From an uncultured Eubacteriales bacterium (lineage in GTDB: Bacteria; Bacillota; Clostridia; Oscillospirales; Acutalibacteraceae): a stretch of DNA of 8,478 nt. Every line of letters starts with the position of its first letter. The first letter of the stretch is position 1. Made by a program: the position numbers and the translations under genes. The notes below the pieces were generated by a model, which did not search any database, had not been told where the DNA came from, and worked only from the letters and a program-made list of their open reading frames with translations. The stretch is taken from positions 1 to 8,478 of the forward strand of contig CAKUZC010000033.1 of NCBI GenBank assembly GCA_934718145.1, in the 5' to 3' direction. Positions 1 to 5,601 of this stretch are shown here, one piece after another.

Positions 1-167
1 CATAACTGAACTTGACATTTTATGTTTTTTAGGTCTATTGCCGATAATCCACCTTTTATGGCTCCGCAAGTAGCGACGTTCATAAACCCCGGCAATTTTA
101 TTGTTCCGTGGGGAGTTTTGAATTCTCCTAATCTGGCATTCATTTCTTTTTTTAATAAAGTATACAT
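1..167 (-). CDS. tgt: tRNA-guanine transglycosylase (queuine tRNA-ribosyltransferase), N-terminal part; runs off left edge
   Basis: Only the first 55 codons are inside the window; the gene continues past base 1. Tgt exchanges guanine-34 of GUN-anticodon tRNAs for the queuosine precursor preQ1, in the cytoplasm. The translation opens MYTLLKKEMNARLGEF, followed by KTPHG (17-21), PGFMNV (26-31) and AIKGGLS (36-42), then DLKNIKCQVQL (45-55). This follows the family N-terminus: 'AR.G.....PHG', 'FM.VGT...IKG', then the segment leading into 'NTYHL', which lies just outside. The start is ATG at 167-165 because GGAG lies six to seven bases upstream (174-177 on the plus strand); the internal Met9 (143-141) lacks such a site. 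In place of the usual 'VGT' it reads VAT (31-33). QueA, the next enzyme of the pathway, is encoded about 3.4 kb away on the other strand. Assignment rests on the N-terminus only. Confidence 0.8.
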   Translation of the reverse strand, partial: MYTLLKKEMNARLGEFKTPHGTIKLPGFMNVATCGAIKGGLSAIDLKNIKCQVQL

Positions 168-173
168 AAATTT

Positions 174-177
174 CTCC
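174..177 (-). promoter_or_regulatory. Ribosome binding site of tgt
   Basis: GGAG on the minus strand, six to seven bases before the ATG at 167-165. It decides this start over the internal ATG at 143-141, which has no purine-rich site at a suitable distance. Confidence 0.55.
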
Positions 178-179
178 GG

Positions 180-208
180 TTTAAAATTTATTTGATTTGT
201 TGTATTAT
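180..208 (+). promoter_or_regulatory. Weak candidate promoter of the Rcl-like gene
   Basis: TTTAAA (180-185), 17 bases, then TATTAT (203-208) would start a transcript near 215 and leave a short leader carrying the AGGAGGG site at 222-228. The -35 matches consensus at only four of six positions in a very AT-rich stretch. A perfect TATAAT on the minus strand (222-217) could serve tgt, but no -35 box is visible for it. Both divergent promoters must fit in or near these 66 bases. Confidence 0.25.
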
Positions 209-233
209 TGTATAAAATTATAGGAGGGCTATT

Positions 234-623
234 ATGAAAGTATTTTTAGCTATAAAGTATTATGAAGATATGAGAAATAAAAATTTGATAGAAAAAATAT
301 GTTCTTCACTTGAAAGCAAAAATTTAAATGTATTTGCTTTTGCTCGTAATATTCAAAATTATGGACCTTGTAAACTTTCCGGTAAAGAAGTTATGGATAT
401 TGCTTTTGATAAGATAAAACATTCTGATGCATTTGTAATTGATGCCTCTGAATTGAGTATAGGAATAGGCGTAGAAGCGGGCGTTGCATACTGTAACAAC
501 ATTCCCATTTTTGTTATTGCACAGAAAAATGCATATGTGTCAGAATCAATAAAGGGAATAGCAAGAGAATGTTTTAGATATGATGTTCCTGAAGATATTT
601 TAAACTTTGAAATAAAATTATGA
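234..623 (+). CDS. Nucleoside 2-deoxyribosyltransferase / Rcl (DNPH1)-like protein
   Basis: A 129-residue cytosolic protein with no membrane segment or signal peptide. The fold suggested is the small Rossmann-like N-deoxyribosyltransferase family, which cleaves or exchanges the N-glycosidic bond of (deoxy)nucleosides or of deoxynucleoside 5'-monophosphates. Visible signs are the opening strand KVFLAIKY (2-9), a strand ending in HSDAFVID (63-70), and SIGIGVEAGVAY (75-86), which closely parallels 'SLGVGYELG' of mammalian Rcl. This makes Glu81 the likely catalytic residue and Ser75 a phosphate contact. VSESIKGIAR (102-111) resembles the second phosphate-binding serine segment of Rcl. The Tyr/Arg pair near the N-terminus of Rcl and its conserved Asp are not obvious here, so substrate and activity are open. 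The start is supported by AGGAGGG (222-228) five bases before ATG. It diverges from tgt, and its stop overlaps the stop of convergent dapB. A role in nucleobase salvage near the queuosine gene is only an inference from position. Confidence 0.7.
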   Translation: MKVFLAIKYYEDMRNKNLIEKICSSLESKNLNVFAFARNIQNYGPCKLSGKEVMDIAFDKIKHSDAFVIDASELSIGIGVEAGVAYCNNIPIFVIAQKNAYVSESIKGIARECFRYDVPEDILNFEIKL

Positions 624-1373
624 ATTTTTAATCATGTCTTTCATGGAATAGAGTCCGGGACTTTGCGTATATATAAACTTCGCTGCATGCAGTGCTCCCA
701 AAGCGAATATATTTCTTGAACCGGCATGATGAGAAAGTGTTATTATTTCATCTTTTCCCGCAAAAATGATTTCATGTTCTCCGGGAATACTTCCACCTCG
801 TACAGAATGTATTCCTATTTCATTTTTACTTCTTGGTGAACGCCTTTGAGTTCTGTCAAAGACATACCTTGTGTTATTATTTAAAGTTTCTGAAATTTCC
901 TCCGCAATCATCATAGCAGTACCGCTGGGAGCATCAATTTTTTGATTGTGGTGTTTTTCTATAATTTCTATATCGAAGTTTTCTCCTAGAACTTTGGTAG
1001 CGGTTTTAGCGAGCTCTAAAAGAAGATTAATTCCAAGAGACATATTTCTTGAATAGAAAATCGGCACTTCATGTGCAACTTTCTTGATGTCTTCAATTTG
1101 ATCGCCAGAAAGACCCGTAGTACAAATTACTGCGGGTATTTTATTTTTTTCACTATATTCTAAAATTGATGAAAGGGCAGAGGGGTGTGAAAAATCTATT
1201 ATAACATCAGCAGATAAATTCACTTTTTCTATGCTTTCAAAAACAGGAAATTCATTGCTTTCAGAATGATTTATATCTACTCCTGCCACAACAACAGAAT
1301 TTTCAAATTTCTCAACCGACTCTACTATAGCTTTTCCCATTTTTCCGTTACATCCGCAAATTATTATTTTCAT
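618..1373 (-). CDS. dapB: 4-hydroxy-tetrahydrodipicolinate reductase
   Basis: DapB reduces hydroxy-tetrahydrodipicolinate with NAD(P)H to tetrahydrodipicolinate, the second committed step of the lysine/diaminopimelate pathway. The 251-residue protein shows the nucleotide-binding loop GCNGKMG (7-13), VIIDFSHP (57-64), TTGLSGDQ (85-92), and the catalytic signature EKHHNQKIDAPSGT (139-152) with His141/His142, Lys145 and Asp147. HSVRGGSIPGEHEI (189-202) and the C-terminal GLYSMKDMI follow. Length and motifs are those of a complete enzyme. It is the last gene of asd-dapA-dapB. The start is uncertain: I chose ATG at 1373-1371, which fits the family N-terminus (MKIIICGCNG). An in-frame ATG at 1391-1389 would add MGKNTN, but its AAAGAAGG site (1399-1392) directly abuts that ATG. 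The chosen ATG has only GGATGGG about 13 bases upstream. The stop TAA (620-618) overlaps the end of the convergent upstream-lying gene by six bases, leaving no room for a terminator between them. Confidence 0.95.
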   Translation of the reverse strand: MKIIICGCNGKMGKAIVESVEKFENSVVVAGVDINHSESNEFPVFESIEKVNLSADVIIDFSHPSALSSILEYSEKNKIPAVICTTGLSGDQIEDIKKVAHEVPIFYSRNMSLGINLLLELAKTATKVLGENFDIEIIEKHHNQKIDAPSGTAMMIAEEISETLNNNTRYVFDRTQRRSPRSKNEIGIHSVRGGSIPGEHEIIFAGKDEIITLSHHAGSRNIFALGALHAAKFIYTQSPGLYSMKDMIKNS

Positions 1374-1404
1374 GTTCGTGTTTTTTCCCATCCTTCTTTA
1401 GATA

Positions 1405-2292
1405 TTATATCAATGAAAATTTTTTCATTATACTTTCGAGTTTTTTATAATTTTCTTCATTTAAAATATCGAGCGGCATGCGACACTTTCCGCAATCATA
1501 TCCCATCATATTCAAAGCTTCCTTAACCGGTATGGGATTTACATCGCAAAACATTGCATTCATAAGTTCCAAATATTTAATTTGCATTCTTGAAGCGGCT
1601 TTAACATTTCCTTCAAGGTATTCTTTGACAATCAGATGACATTCTTTTGGGCAAATATTTGAAAATACAGATATAACACCAATTCCTCCGAGTGAAAGAA
1701 GAGGTACAATTTGGTCATCATTCCCGGAATAAATATTTAGATTTTCTCCGCACAAATTTTTTATTTTAGCAACTTGAGAAATATCTCCGCTTGCTTCTTT
1801 TATTGCACAGATATTAGGATGTTTGGAAAGTTCAGCACAAGTCTCTGGTTGTATGTTTACGCCAGTTCTTGATGGAACATTGTAAAGAATGATCGGAATA
1901 TTAATTTTATCCGCTATATGTGTGTAATGCTTTATAAGTCCGGATTGAGAAGTTTTATTGTAATAAGGAGTTACTATAAGTAATCCATCAGCACCTAACT
2001 CTTGAGCTTTTAAAGAAGATTCCAGAGCTGTTTCAGTATTGTTGCATCCTGTACCGGCTATAACGGGTATGCGTTTCGCTGTTTTTTCTACTGTAAATTT
2101 TATAACTTTTAGCTTTTCTTCAAAGCTGAGTGTAGCCGATTCTCCGGTTGTTCCACAAGTAATTATGGCGTCAGTTCCATTTTTTATCTGAAATTCTATT
2201 AGTTGACCTAAAGTATTGTAGTTTACAGAACCATCTTCGTTCATAGGAGTTATAAGTGCCACTCCTGCACCTTTGAAAATTGTTTTTTTCAT
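1405..2292 (-). CDS. dapA: 4-hydroxy-tetrahydrodipicolinate synthase
   Basis: DapA condenses pyruvate with aspartate semialdehyde, the entry step of diaminopimelate/lysine synthesis. The protein is 295 residues, normal for the family, and a full TIM barrel is readable. GTTGES (47-52) is the threonine pair of the proton relay. TPYYNK (108-113) follows, then LYNVPSRTG (136-144) with the catalytic Tyr137 and Arg142 for the substrate carboxylate. IKEASGD (164-170) has Lys165 as the Schiff-base lysine. GNDDQ (190-194) and GGIGVISVFSN (202-212) complete the barrel. The start is ATG at 2292-2290 with GGAGG ten bases upstream (2307-2303), placed right after the asd stop; the gap to asd is 17 bases. 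Dense spacing with asd upstream and dapB downstream marks one operon. No dapD, dapL or lysA is in the window, so the later route cannot be told. Confidence 0.97.
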   Translation of the reverse strand: MKKTIFKGAGVALITPMNEDGSVNYNTLGQLIEFQIKNGTDAIITCGTTGESATLSFEEKLKVIKFTVEKTAKRIPVIAGTGCNNTETALESSLKAQELGADGLLIVTPYYNKTSQSGLIKHYTHIADKINIPIILYNVPSRTGVNIQPETCAELSKHPNICAIKEASGDISQVAKIKNLCGENLNIYSGNDDQIVPLLSLGGIGVISVFSNICPKECHLIVKEYLEGNVKAASRMQIKYLELMNAMFCDVNPIPVKEALNMMGYDCGKCRMPLDILNEENYKKLESIMKKFSLI

Positions 2293-2309
2293 TAATCAAT
2301 AGCCTCCAT

Positions 2310-3389
2310 TTATAATATATATCCTTCACGACAAAGCATTTCAGCCAAAAGAATAGCTCCTCCGGCAGCGCCTCGTACCGTATTATGACTCATGCATATA
2401 AATTTTAAATCATATTGAGAATCATTTCGCATCCTTCCAGCTGCAATTCCCATACCTTTTTCTATTTCTCGATCAATTTTGATTTGAGGTCTTGAACTGT
2501 CCTCAAAATAGTTTATAAACTGTGAAGTTGAACTTGGTAAATCTCTGCTTTTTTCATGTCCTTTAAAATTTTTTAATTTTTCAATGGCGTCTTTCGGAGA
2601 TATTTTGTTTTTGAAAGATACAAAAACAGCAGCAGTATGTCCGTCTGTAACAGGCACTCTCAAACACTGCGATGTAATATTTATATTTTGATTTGGAATT
2701 ATCCTCCCATTCTCCACTTTACCCCAAATTTTTAAAGGTTCTTGTTCGGACTTTTCTTCTTCTCCTTGTATAAATGGTATGATATTGTCTTTCATTTCAG
2801 GCCAAGTTTCAAAGGTTTTTCCGGCACCGGATATAGCTTGATAGGTACATACAAGTATTTTATCTATTCCAAATTCGAAAAGAGGGTGAAGCGCAGGTAC
2901 ATAACATTGAATTGAGCAATTTGATTTTGTTGCTATAAATCCTTTTTTGGTTCCAAGTCTTTTTTTCTGATATGGAATAACATCTGTATGATTTGCATTG
3001 ACTTCGGGAATTATCATCGGCACATCATAAATTCCTCTGTTTGCACTGTTGTTTGAAATAACCGGGCACTCTGCCTTGGCATATTTTTCTTCTAGTTCTT
3101 GTGTTTCATCTTTACTCATATTTAAAGCACAGAAAACAAAATCAACGGATTTTACAATTTTGTCTATGTCTTTAACTACATCATAAACTGGTTTATTTTT
3201 TATTTCTGACGGAATGGGTGTACTCATAATCCATCTATTCTCAACAGCTTGACTATAAGATTTTCCGGCGGAATTTGGGCCGGCAGCGAGTATTTCAATT
3301 TCGAACCAAGGGTGATTTTGTAAGAGAACTGTAAATTTTTGTCCGACAGTTCCGGTAGCACCCAAAATTCCTACTTTATATTTTTTCAT
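2310..3389 (-). CDS. asd: Aspartate-semialdehyde dehydrogenase, archaeal/fungal-type
   Basis: Asd reduces aspartyl phosphate to aspartate semialdehyde with NADPH; this supplies DapA next door and also homoserine/threonine/methionine synthesis. The protein has 359 residues. GATGTVGQKF (10-19) is the NADP-binding loop. SNNSANR (112-118) precedes the catalytic segment KSNCSIQ (155-161), with Cys158 as nucleophile. QAISGAGK (184-191) and RVPVTDGHTAAVFV (244-257) follow, with His251 as the likely acid/base. AAGRMRND (316-323) and HNTVRGAAGGAILLAE (335-350) form the C-terminal end. The KSNCS context, DGHTAAV and the length of about 350-360 point to the archaeal/fungal branch rather than the common enterobacterial or Bacillus type. 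ATG at 3389 is the only plausible start, since no in-frame ATG, GTG or TTG lies between it and the stop at 3467-3465. Unusually, no Shine-Dalgarno sequence precedes it. It is first gene of asd-dapA-dapB and diverges from queA. Confidence 0.95.
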   Translation of the reverse strand: MKKYKVGILGATGTVGQKFTVLLQNHPWFEIEILAAGPNSAGKSYSQAVENRWIMSTPIPSEIKNKPVYDVVKDIDKIVKSVDFVFCALNMSKDETQELEEKYAKAECPVISNNSANRGIYDVPMIIPEVNANHTDVIPYQKKRLGTKKGFIATKSNCSIQCYVPALHPLFEFGIDKILVCTYQAISGAGKTFETWPEMKDNIIPFIQGEEEKSEQEPLKIWGKVENGRIIPNQNINITSQCLRVPVTDGHTAAVFVSFKNKISPKDAIEKLKNFKGHEKSRDLPSSTSQFINYFEDSSRPQIKIDREIEKGMGIAAGRMRNDSQYDLKFICMSHNTVRGAAGGAILLAEMLCREGYIL

Positions 3390-3433
3390 AATGTTTTGAG
3401 CGTATGATTTTAAGTTTACTTGTTTTTTATGAC

Positions 3434-3475
3434 GTAATAAATCACTTTGCTCTTTCCACCGCCTTTATTTATTAC
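3434..3475. repeat. Inverted repeat with 9-base perfect arms in the asd leader
   Basis: GTAATAAAT at 3434-3442 and its exact complement ATTTATTAC at 3467-3475 enclose 24 bases. Arm centres are 33 bases apart, about three helical turns. In the asd transcript this would be an AU-rich stem with a large loop containing GGCGGTGG. No U-run follows on either strand, so it is not a rho-independent terminator. It could be an RNA leader hairpin or a paired protein-binding site; nothing in the sequence decides. Confidence 0.5.
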
Positions 3476-3486
3476 TTCAAAGTTTT

Positions 3487-3516
3487 ATAATATCATTGTA
3501 TTGAGAAGTAAGTCAA
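3487..3516 (-). promoter_or_regulatory. Predicted promoter of the asd-dapA-dapB operon
   Basis: Reading the minus strand, TTGACT (3516-3511), an 18-base spacer, then TATTAT (3492-3487) preceded by TGA, which gives an extended -10 (TGnTATTAT). Transcription would begin near 3480, giving a leader of roughly 90 bases before the asd ATG. The boxes match consensus at five of six positions each. Confidence 0.55.
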
Positions 3517-3531
3517 TTTGATTATAGATAA

Positions 3532-3560
3532 TTTTCACTTGGAGTTTTATTTGTTATAAT
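3532..3560 (+). promoter_or_regulatory. Predicted promoter of queA
   Basis: TTTTCA (3532-3537), a 17-base spacer, then a perfect TATAAT (3555-3560) with TG at 3552-3553, an extended -10. Start of transcription would fall near 3567, leaving a leader of about 26 bases, just enough for the ribosome binding site and too short for a riboswitch. The -35 box matches at four of six positions, acceptable with an extended -10. Confidence 0.65.
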
Positions 3561-3578
3561 AAAATTTTAAAATATTAT

Positions 3579-3583
3579 GGAGG
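3579..3583 (+). promoter_or_regulatory. Ribosome binding site deciding the TTG start of queA
   Basis: GGAGG sits nine bases before TTG at 3593. The ATG at 3577-3579 overlaps this site, is in another frame and reaches a stop after ten codons, so it is not the start. Confidence 0.7.
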
Positions 3584-3592
3584 AAATAAATT

Positions 3593-4642
3593 TTGAACGT
3601 AGATTTTAATAAAAAAAGCACTTTTAATTATGACTTACCTGAAAACCTTATCGCACAAAACCCTGTCGAACCGAGAGACTCTTCAAGACTTATGATATTG
3701 AATAAGCAGGACGGAAAAATTGTTCACAAAAGATTTTACGATATAGTGGATTATTTAAATCCGGGCGATTGTTTGGTCATAAATGATTCTAAAGTTTTGC
3801 CTGCAAGAATTTTTGGGAAAAATATCGAAACCGGATACACAGTTGAATTTCTTCTTCTTAAACAATTAAGTTCGGGAATGTGGGAAACTTTAGTTAAACC
3901 CGGTAAAAAAGCAAAAAGAGGATTCAAATTTATTTTCGGAGATGAAAATAATACCCATTTAACTGCTGAAATAACCGAGATACTGCCAGACGGAAATAGA
4001 GTATTGAAATTCGAGGATATAAAGAATTTTTTCAGTAAACTCGATGAAATCGGACAAATGCCTCTTCCGCCTTACATAAAAGAAAAATTAAAAGATAAAT
4101 CCCGTTATCAGACTGTTTACGCCAAAGATTTAGGTTCAGCCGCAGCTCCAACTGCAGGACTTCATTTTACTCCCGAACTCTTGAAGAAAATAAAAGATAA
4201 AGGAATAAATGTGGCATCAGTTACACTGCATGTAGGATTGGGAACTTTTCGTCCTGTAAAAGAAGAAAATATCCAAAATCATAAGATGCATTCTGAATTT
4301 TTCATAATTCCGCAAAGTACTGCTGAGACAATAAAAAACGCCAAAGAATCGGGAAATAAAGTCATTTGTGTCGGAACGACAAGTTGCCGTACAGTAGAGT
4401 CTGTGTACAATAAATTTGGCGAAATCAGAGCATTTGAAGGTTCCACAGATATATTTATAAAACCCGGATACAAATTTGGAATAACGGATTGTCTCATAAC
4501 CAATTTTCATCTTCCTGAAAGTACACTTATAATGCTTGTTTCAGCTTTTGCTGGATACGAAAATATTATGAAAGCCTATAAAACCGCAGTTGAAAAAAAA
4601 TACAGATTTTTCAGTTTTGGAGATGCGATGATTATAATTTGA
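3593..4642 (+). CDS. queA: S-adenosylmethionine:tRNA ribosyltransferase-isomerase
   Basis: QueA transfers and isomerises the ribosyl part of S-adenosylmethionine onto preQ1-34 in tRNA, making epoxyqueuosine; it acts after Tgt. The 349-residue length is typical. In order: DLPENLIAQ (14-22), RDSSRLMIL (28-36), [14 protein letters not shown] (62-75), [12 protein letters not shown] (97-108), [10 protein letters not shown] (154-163), [21 protein letters not shown] (172-192), TLHVGLGTF (211-219), MHSEFF (232-237), [10 protein letters not shown] (261-270), [19 protein letters not shown] (303-321) and [12 protein letters not shown] near the end. These are the family's signature blocks. The start is TTG at 3593 with GGAGG nine bases upstream; this begins the protein [17 protein letters not shown], as expected. 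An extended -10 promoter lies just upstream. No terminator is visible after the stop, so some transcripts may run into rpsB. tgt, often adjacent to queA in bacteria, is here separated by the lysine genes and a small Rcl-like gene. Confidence 0.97.
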   Translation: MNVDFNKKSTFNYDLPENLIAQNPVEPRDSSRLMILNKQDGKIVHKRFYDIVDYLNPGDCLVINDSKVLPARIFGKNIETGYTVEFLLLKQLSSGMWETLVKPGKKAKRGFKFIFGDENNTHLTAEITEILPDGNRVLKFEDIKNFFSKLDEIGQMPLPPYIKEKLKDKSRYQTVYAKDLGSAAAPTAGLHFTPELLKKIKDKGINVASVTLHVGLGTFRPVKEENIQNHKMHSEFFIIPQSTAETIKNAKESGNKVICVGTTSCRTVESVYNKFGEIRAFEGSTDIFIKPGYKFGITDCLITNFHLPESTLIMLVSAFAGYENIMKAYKTAVEKKYRFFSFGDAMIII

Positions 4643-4658
4643 AATTTTAATTAGGTTA

Positions 4659-4687
4659 TTGCAAATAGAATCATTTTATGGTATATT
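4659..4687 (+). promoter_or_regulatory. Predicted promoter of rpsB-tsf
   Basis: TTGCAA (4659-4664), a 17-base spacer, then TATATT (4682-4687) with TG at 4679-4680 giving an extended -10. The start of transcription would be near 4694, leaving a leader of about 90 bases ahead of rpsB. Confidence 0.65.
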
Positions 4688-4692
4688 AATTC

Positions 4693-4775
4693 GGTTGAAT
4701 ACACACGCCGAAATGAATTACAAATACACAGGTGGCTGAAAAGCTCAAATTCGGCGGAGGAAAAAACCAAGGAGG
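4693..4775 (+). ncRNA. Candidate structured 5' leader of rpsB (possible S2 autoregulatory element)
   Basis: The leader can fold into nested stems. CGCCGAA (4706-4712) pairs perfectly with TTCGGCG (4750-4756). Inside it GGCT (4734-4737) and AGCT (4742-4745) close a GAAA tetraloop (4738-4741), the outermost pair being G-U. A short outer helix GGTT (4693-4696) with AACC (4765-4768) would end right before the Shine-Dalgarno AAGGAGG (4769-4775). The 3' arm of the main stem also overlaps a second GGAGG (4756-4760), 23 bases before the ATG. Ribosomal protein leaders bound by their own product are common ahead of rpsB and other r-protein operons in various phyla; I do not recognise this one as a named family. 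Pairing was done by eye, without an energy calculation. Confidence 0.45.
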
Positions 4776-4783
4776 AATATTTG

Positions 4784-5545
4784 ATGTCAGTAGTATCAAT
4801 GAAACAACTTTTAGAAGCAGGTGTACATTTCGGACACCAAACTCGCAGATGGAATCCTAAAATGGCTGAGTATATTTTTACTCAACGCAACGGTATTTAC
4901 ATTATCGATTTGCAAAAAACAGTAAAAAAGCTTGACCAAGCATACAATTTCATTAAAGAAATAACTGAACAAGGTAAATCTGTTCTCTTCGTAGGAACTA
5001 AAAAACAAGCTCAAGAATCTGTAAAATCAGAAGCTTTAAAATCCGGTTCGTTTTTTGTAAATGCAAGATGGCTTGGAGGTATGTTGACTAACTTTTCTAC
5101 AATACGTAAAAGAGTAAGTCGTTTGAATCAACTTAAAGCTATGGAAGAAGACGGAACATTTGAACTTCTCCCGAAAAAAGAAGTAATAAAACTTCGCTTA
5201 GAAATCGAAAAATTAGAGAAATTTTTAGGCGGCGTAAAAGATATGAAAGAGCTCCCGGGTGCGCTTTTTGTTGTAGACCCAAAGAAAGAGCGTATAGCTG
5301 TAGCAGAAGCTAAGAAACTTGATATACCGGTAGTTGCAATAGTTGATACCAACTGTGACCCGGACGTAGTTGACTACGTAATACCTGGAAATGATGATGC
5401 TATAAGAGCGGTTAAACTCATAAGCAGTGCCATCGCTCAAGCTGTTATAGAAGGAAAAGAAGGCGACATACAAGAAGAAGTTCTTCCGGAAGTTACTGAA
5501 GAAGAATTTGTTGAAGTTGAATCTGTTCAACCAGAAGAGAATTAA
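4784..5545 (+). CDS. rpsB: 30S ribosomal protein S2
   Basis: S2 is a peripheral protein of the small ribosomal subunit, assembled late and needed with S1 for initiation. The 253-residue protein carries the N-terminal signature [22 protein letters not shown] (6-27, shown in family order), IDLQKTV (41-47), [10 protein letters not shown] (67-76), [13 protein letters not shown] (95-107), PGALFVVDP (158-166) and the second S2 signature [10 protein letters not shown] (200-209). The last 25 or so residues are acidic (many Glu), a common variable tail. ATG at 4784 is preferred because AAGGAGG (4769-4775) lies eight bases before it; an in-frame TTG at 4781 would add only one residue. It has its own extended -10 promoter and a structured leader, and is followed 56 bases later by tsf, the conserved rpsB-tsf arrangement. 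Confidence 0.98.
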   Translation: MSVVSMKQLLEAGVHFGHQTRRWNPKMAEYIFTQRNGIYIIDLQKTVKKLDQAYNFIKEITEQGKSVLFVGTKKQAQESVKSEALKSGSFFVNARWLGGMLTNFSTIRKRVSRLNQLKAMEEDGTFELLPKKEVIKLRLEIEKLEKFLGGVKDMKELPGALFVVDPKKERIAVAEAKKLDIPVVAIVDTNCDPDVVDYVIPGNDDAIRAVKLISSAIAQAVIEGKEGDIQEEVLPEVTEEEFVEVESVQPEEN

Positions 5546-5601
5546 ATTAATCTAATAAATATTGGATTTTTTAAGTAAATTTTAATTCAGGAGGAATTAG
5601 C

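Noticed and set aside
652..662. Palindrome AGTCCGGGACT near the end of dapB
   Set aside because: It is in coding sequence (SPGLY), would leave a three-base loop with four pairs, and has no T-run.
1266..1526. Plus-strand open frame across dapB and dapA
   Set aside because: It lies opposite two well-identified genes, has no family resemblance and no ribosome binding site.
3390..3592. Lysine or preQ1 riboswitch between asd and queA
   Set aside because: The predicted asd leader of about 90 bases is too short for a lysine riboswitch and lacks its conserved blocks. An ATAAAAAACAAG stretch resembles the preQ1-I tail but the GGTTC and CACCC-like parts are missing, and the queA leader is only about 26 bases.
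4217..4510. Two minus-strand open frames inside queA
   Set aside because: They are mirror frames of a conserved gene with no protein-like motifs.
4811..5530. Minus-strand open frames opposite rpsB
   Set aside because: They are opposite a confidently identified ribosomal gene; composition is that of a reverse complement.
5549..5572. Terminator between rpsB and tsf
   Set aside because: AATCTA/TGGATT with a following T-run gives only a six-pair AU-rich stem with one G-U. It is too weak to call and the two genes are normally co-transcribed.
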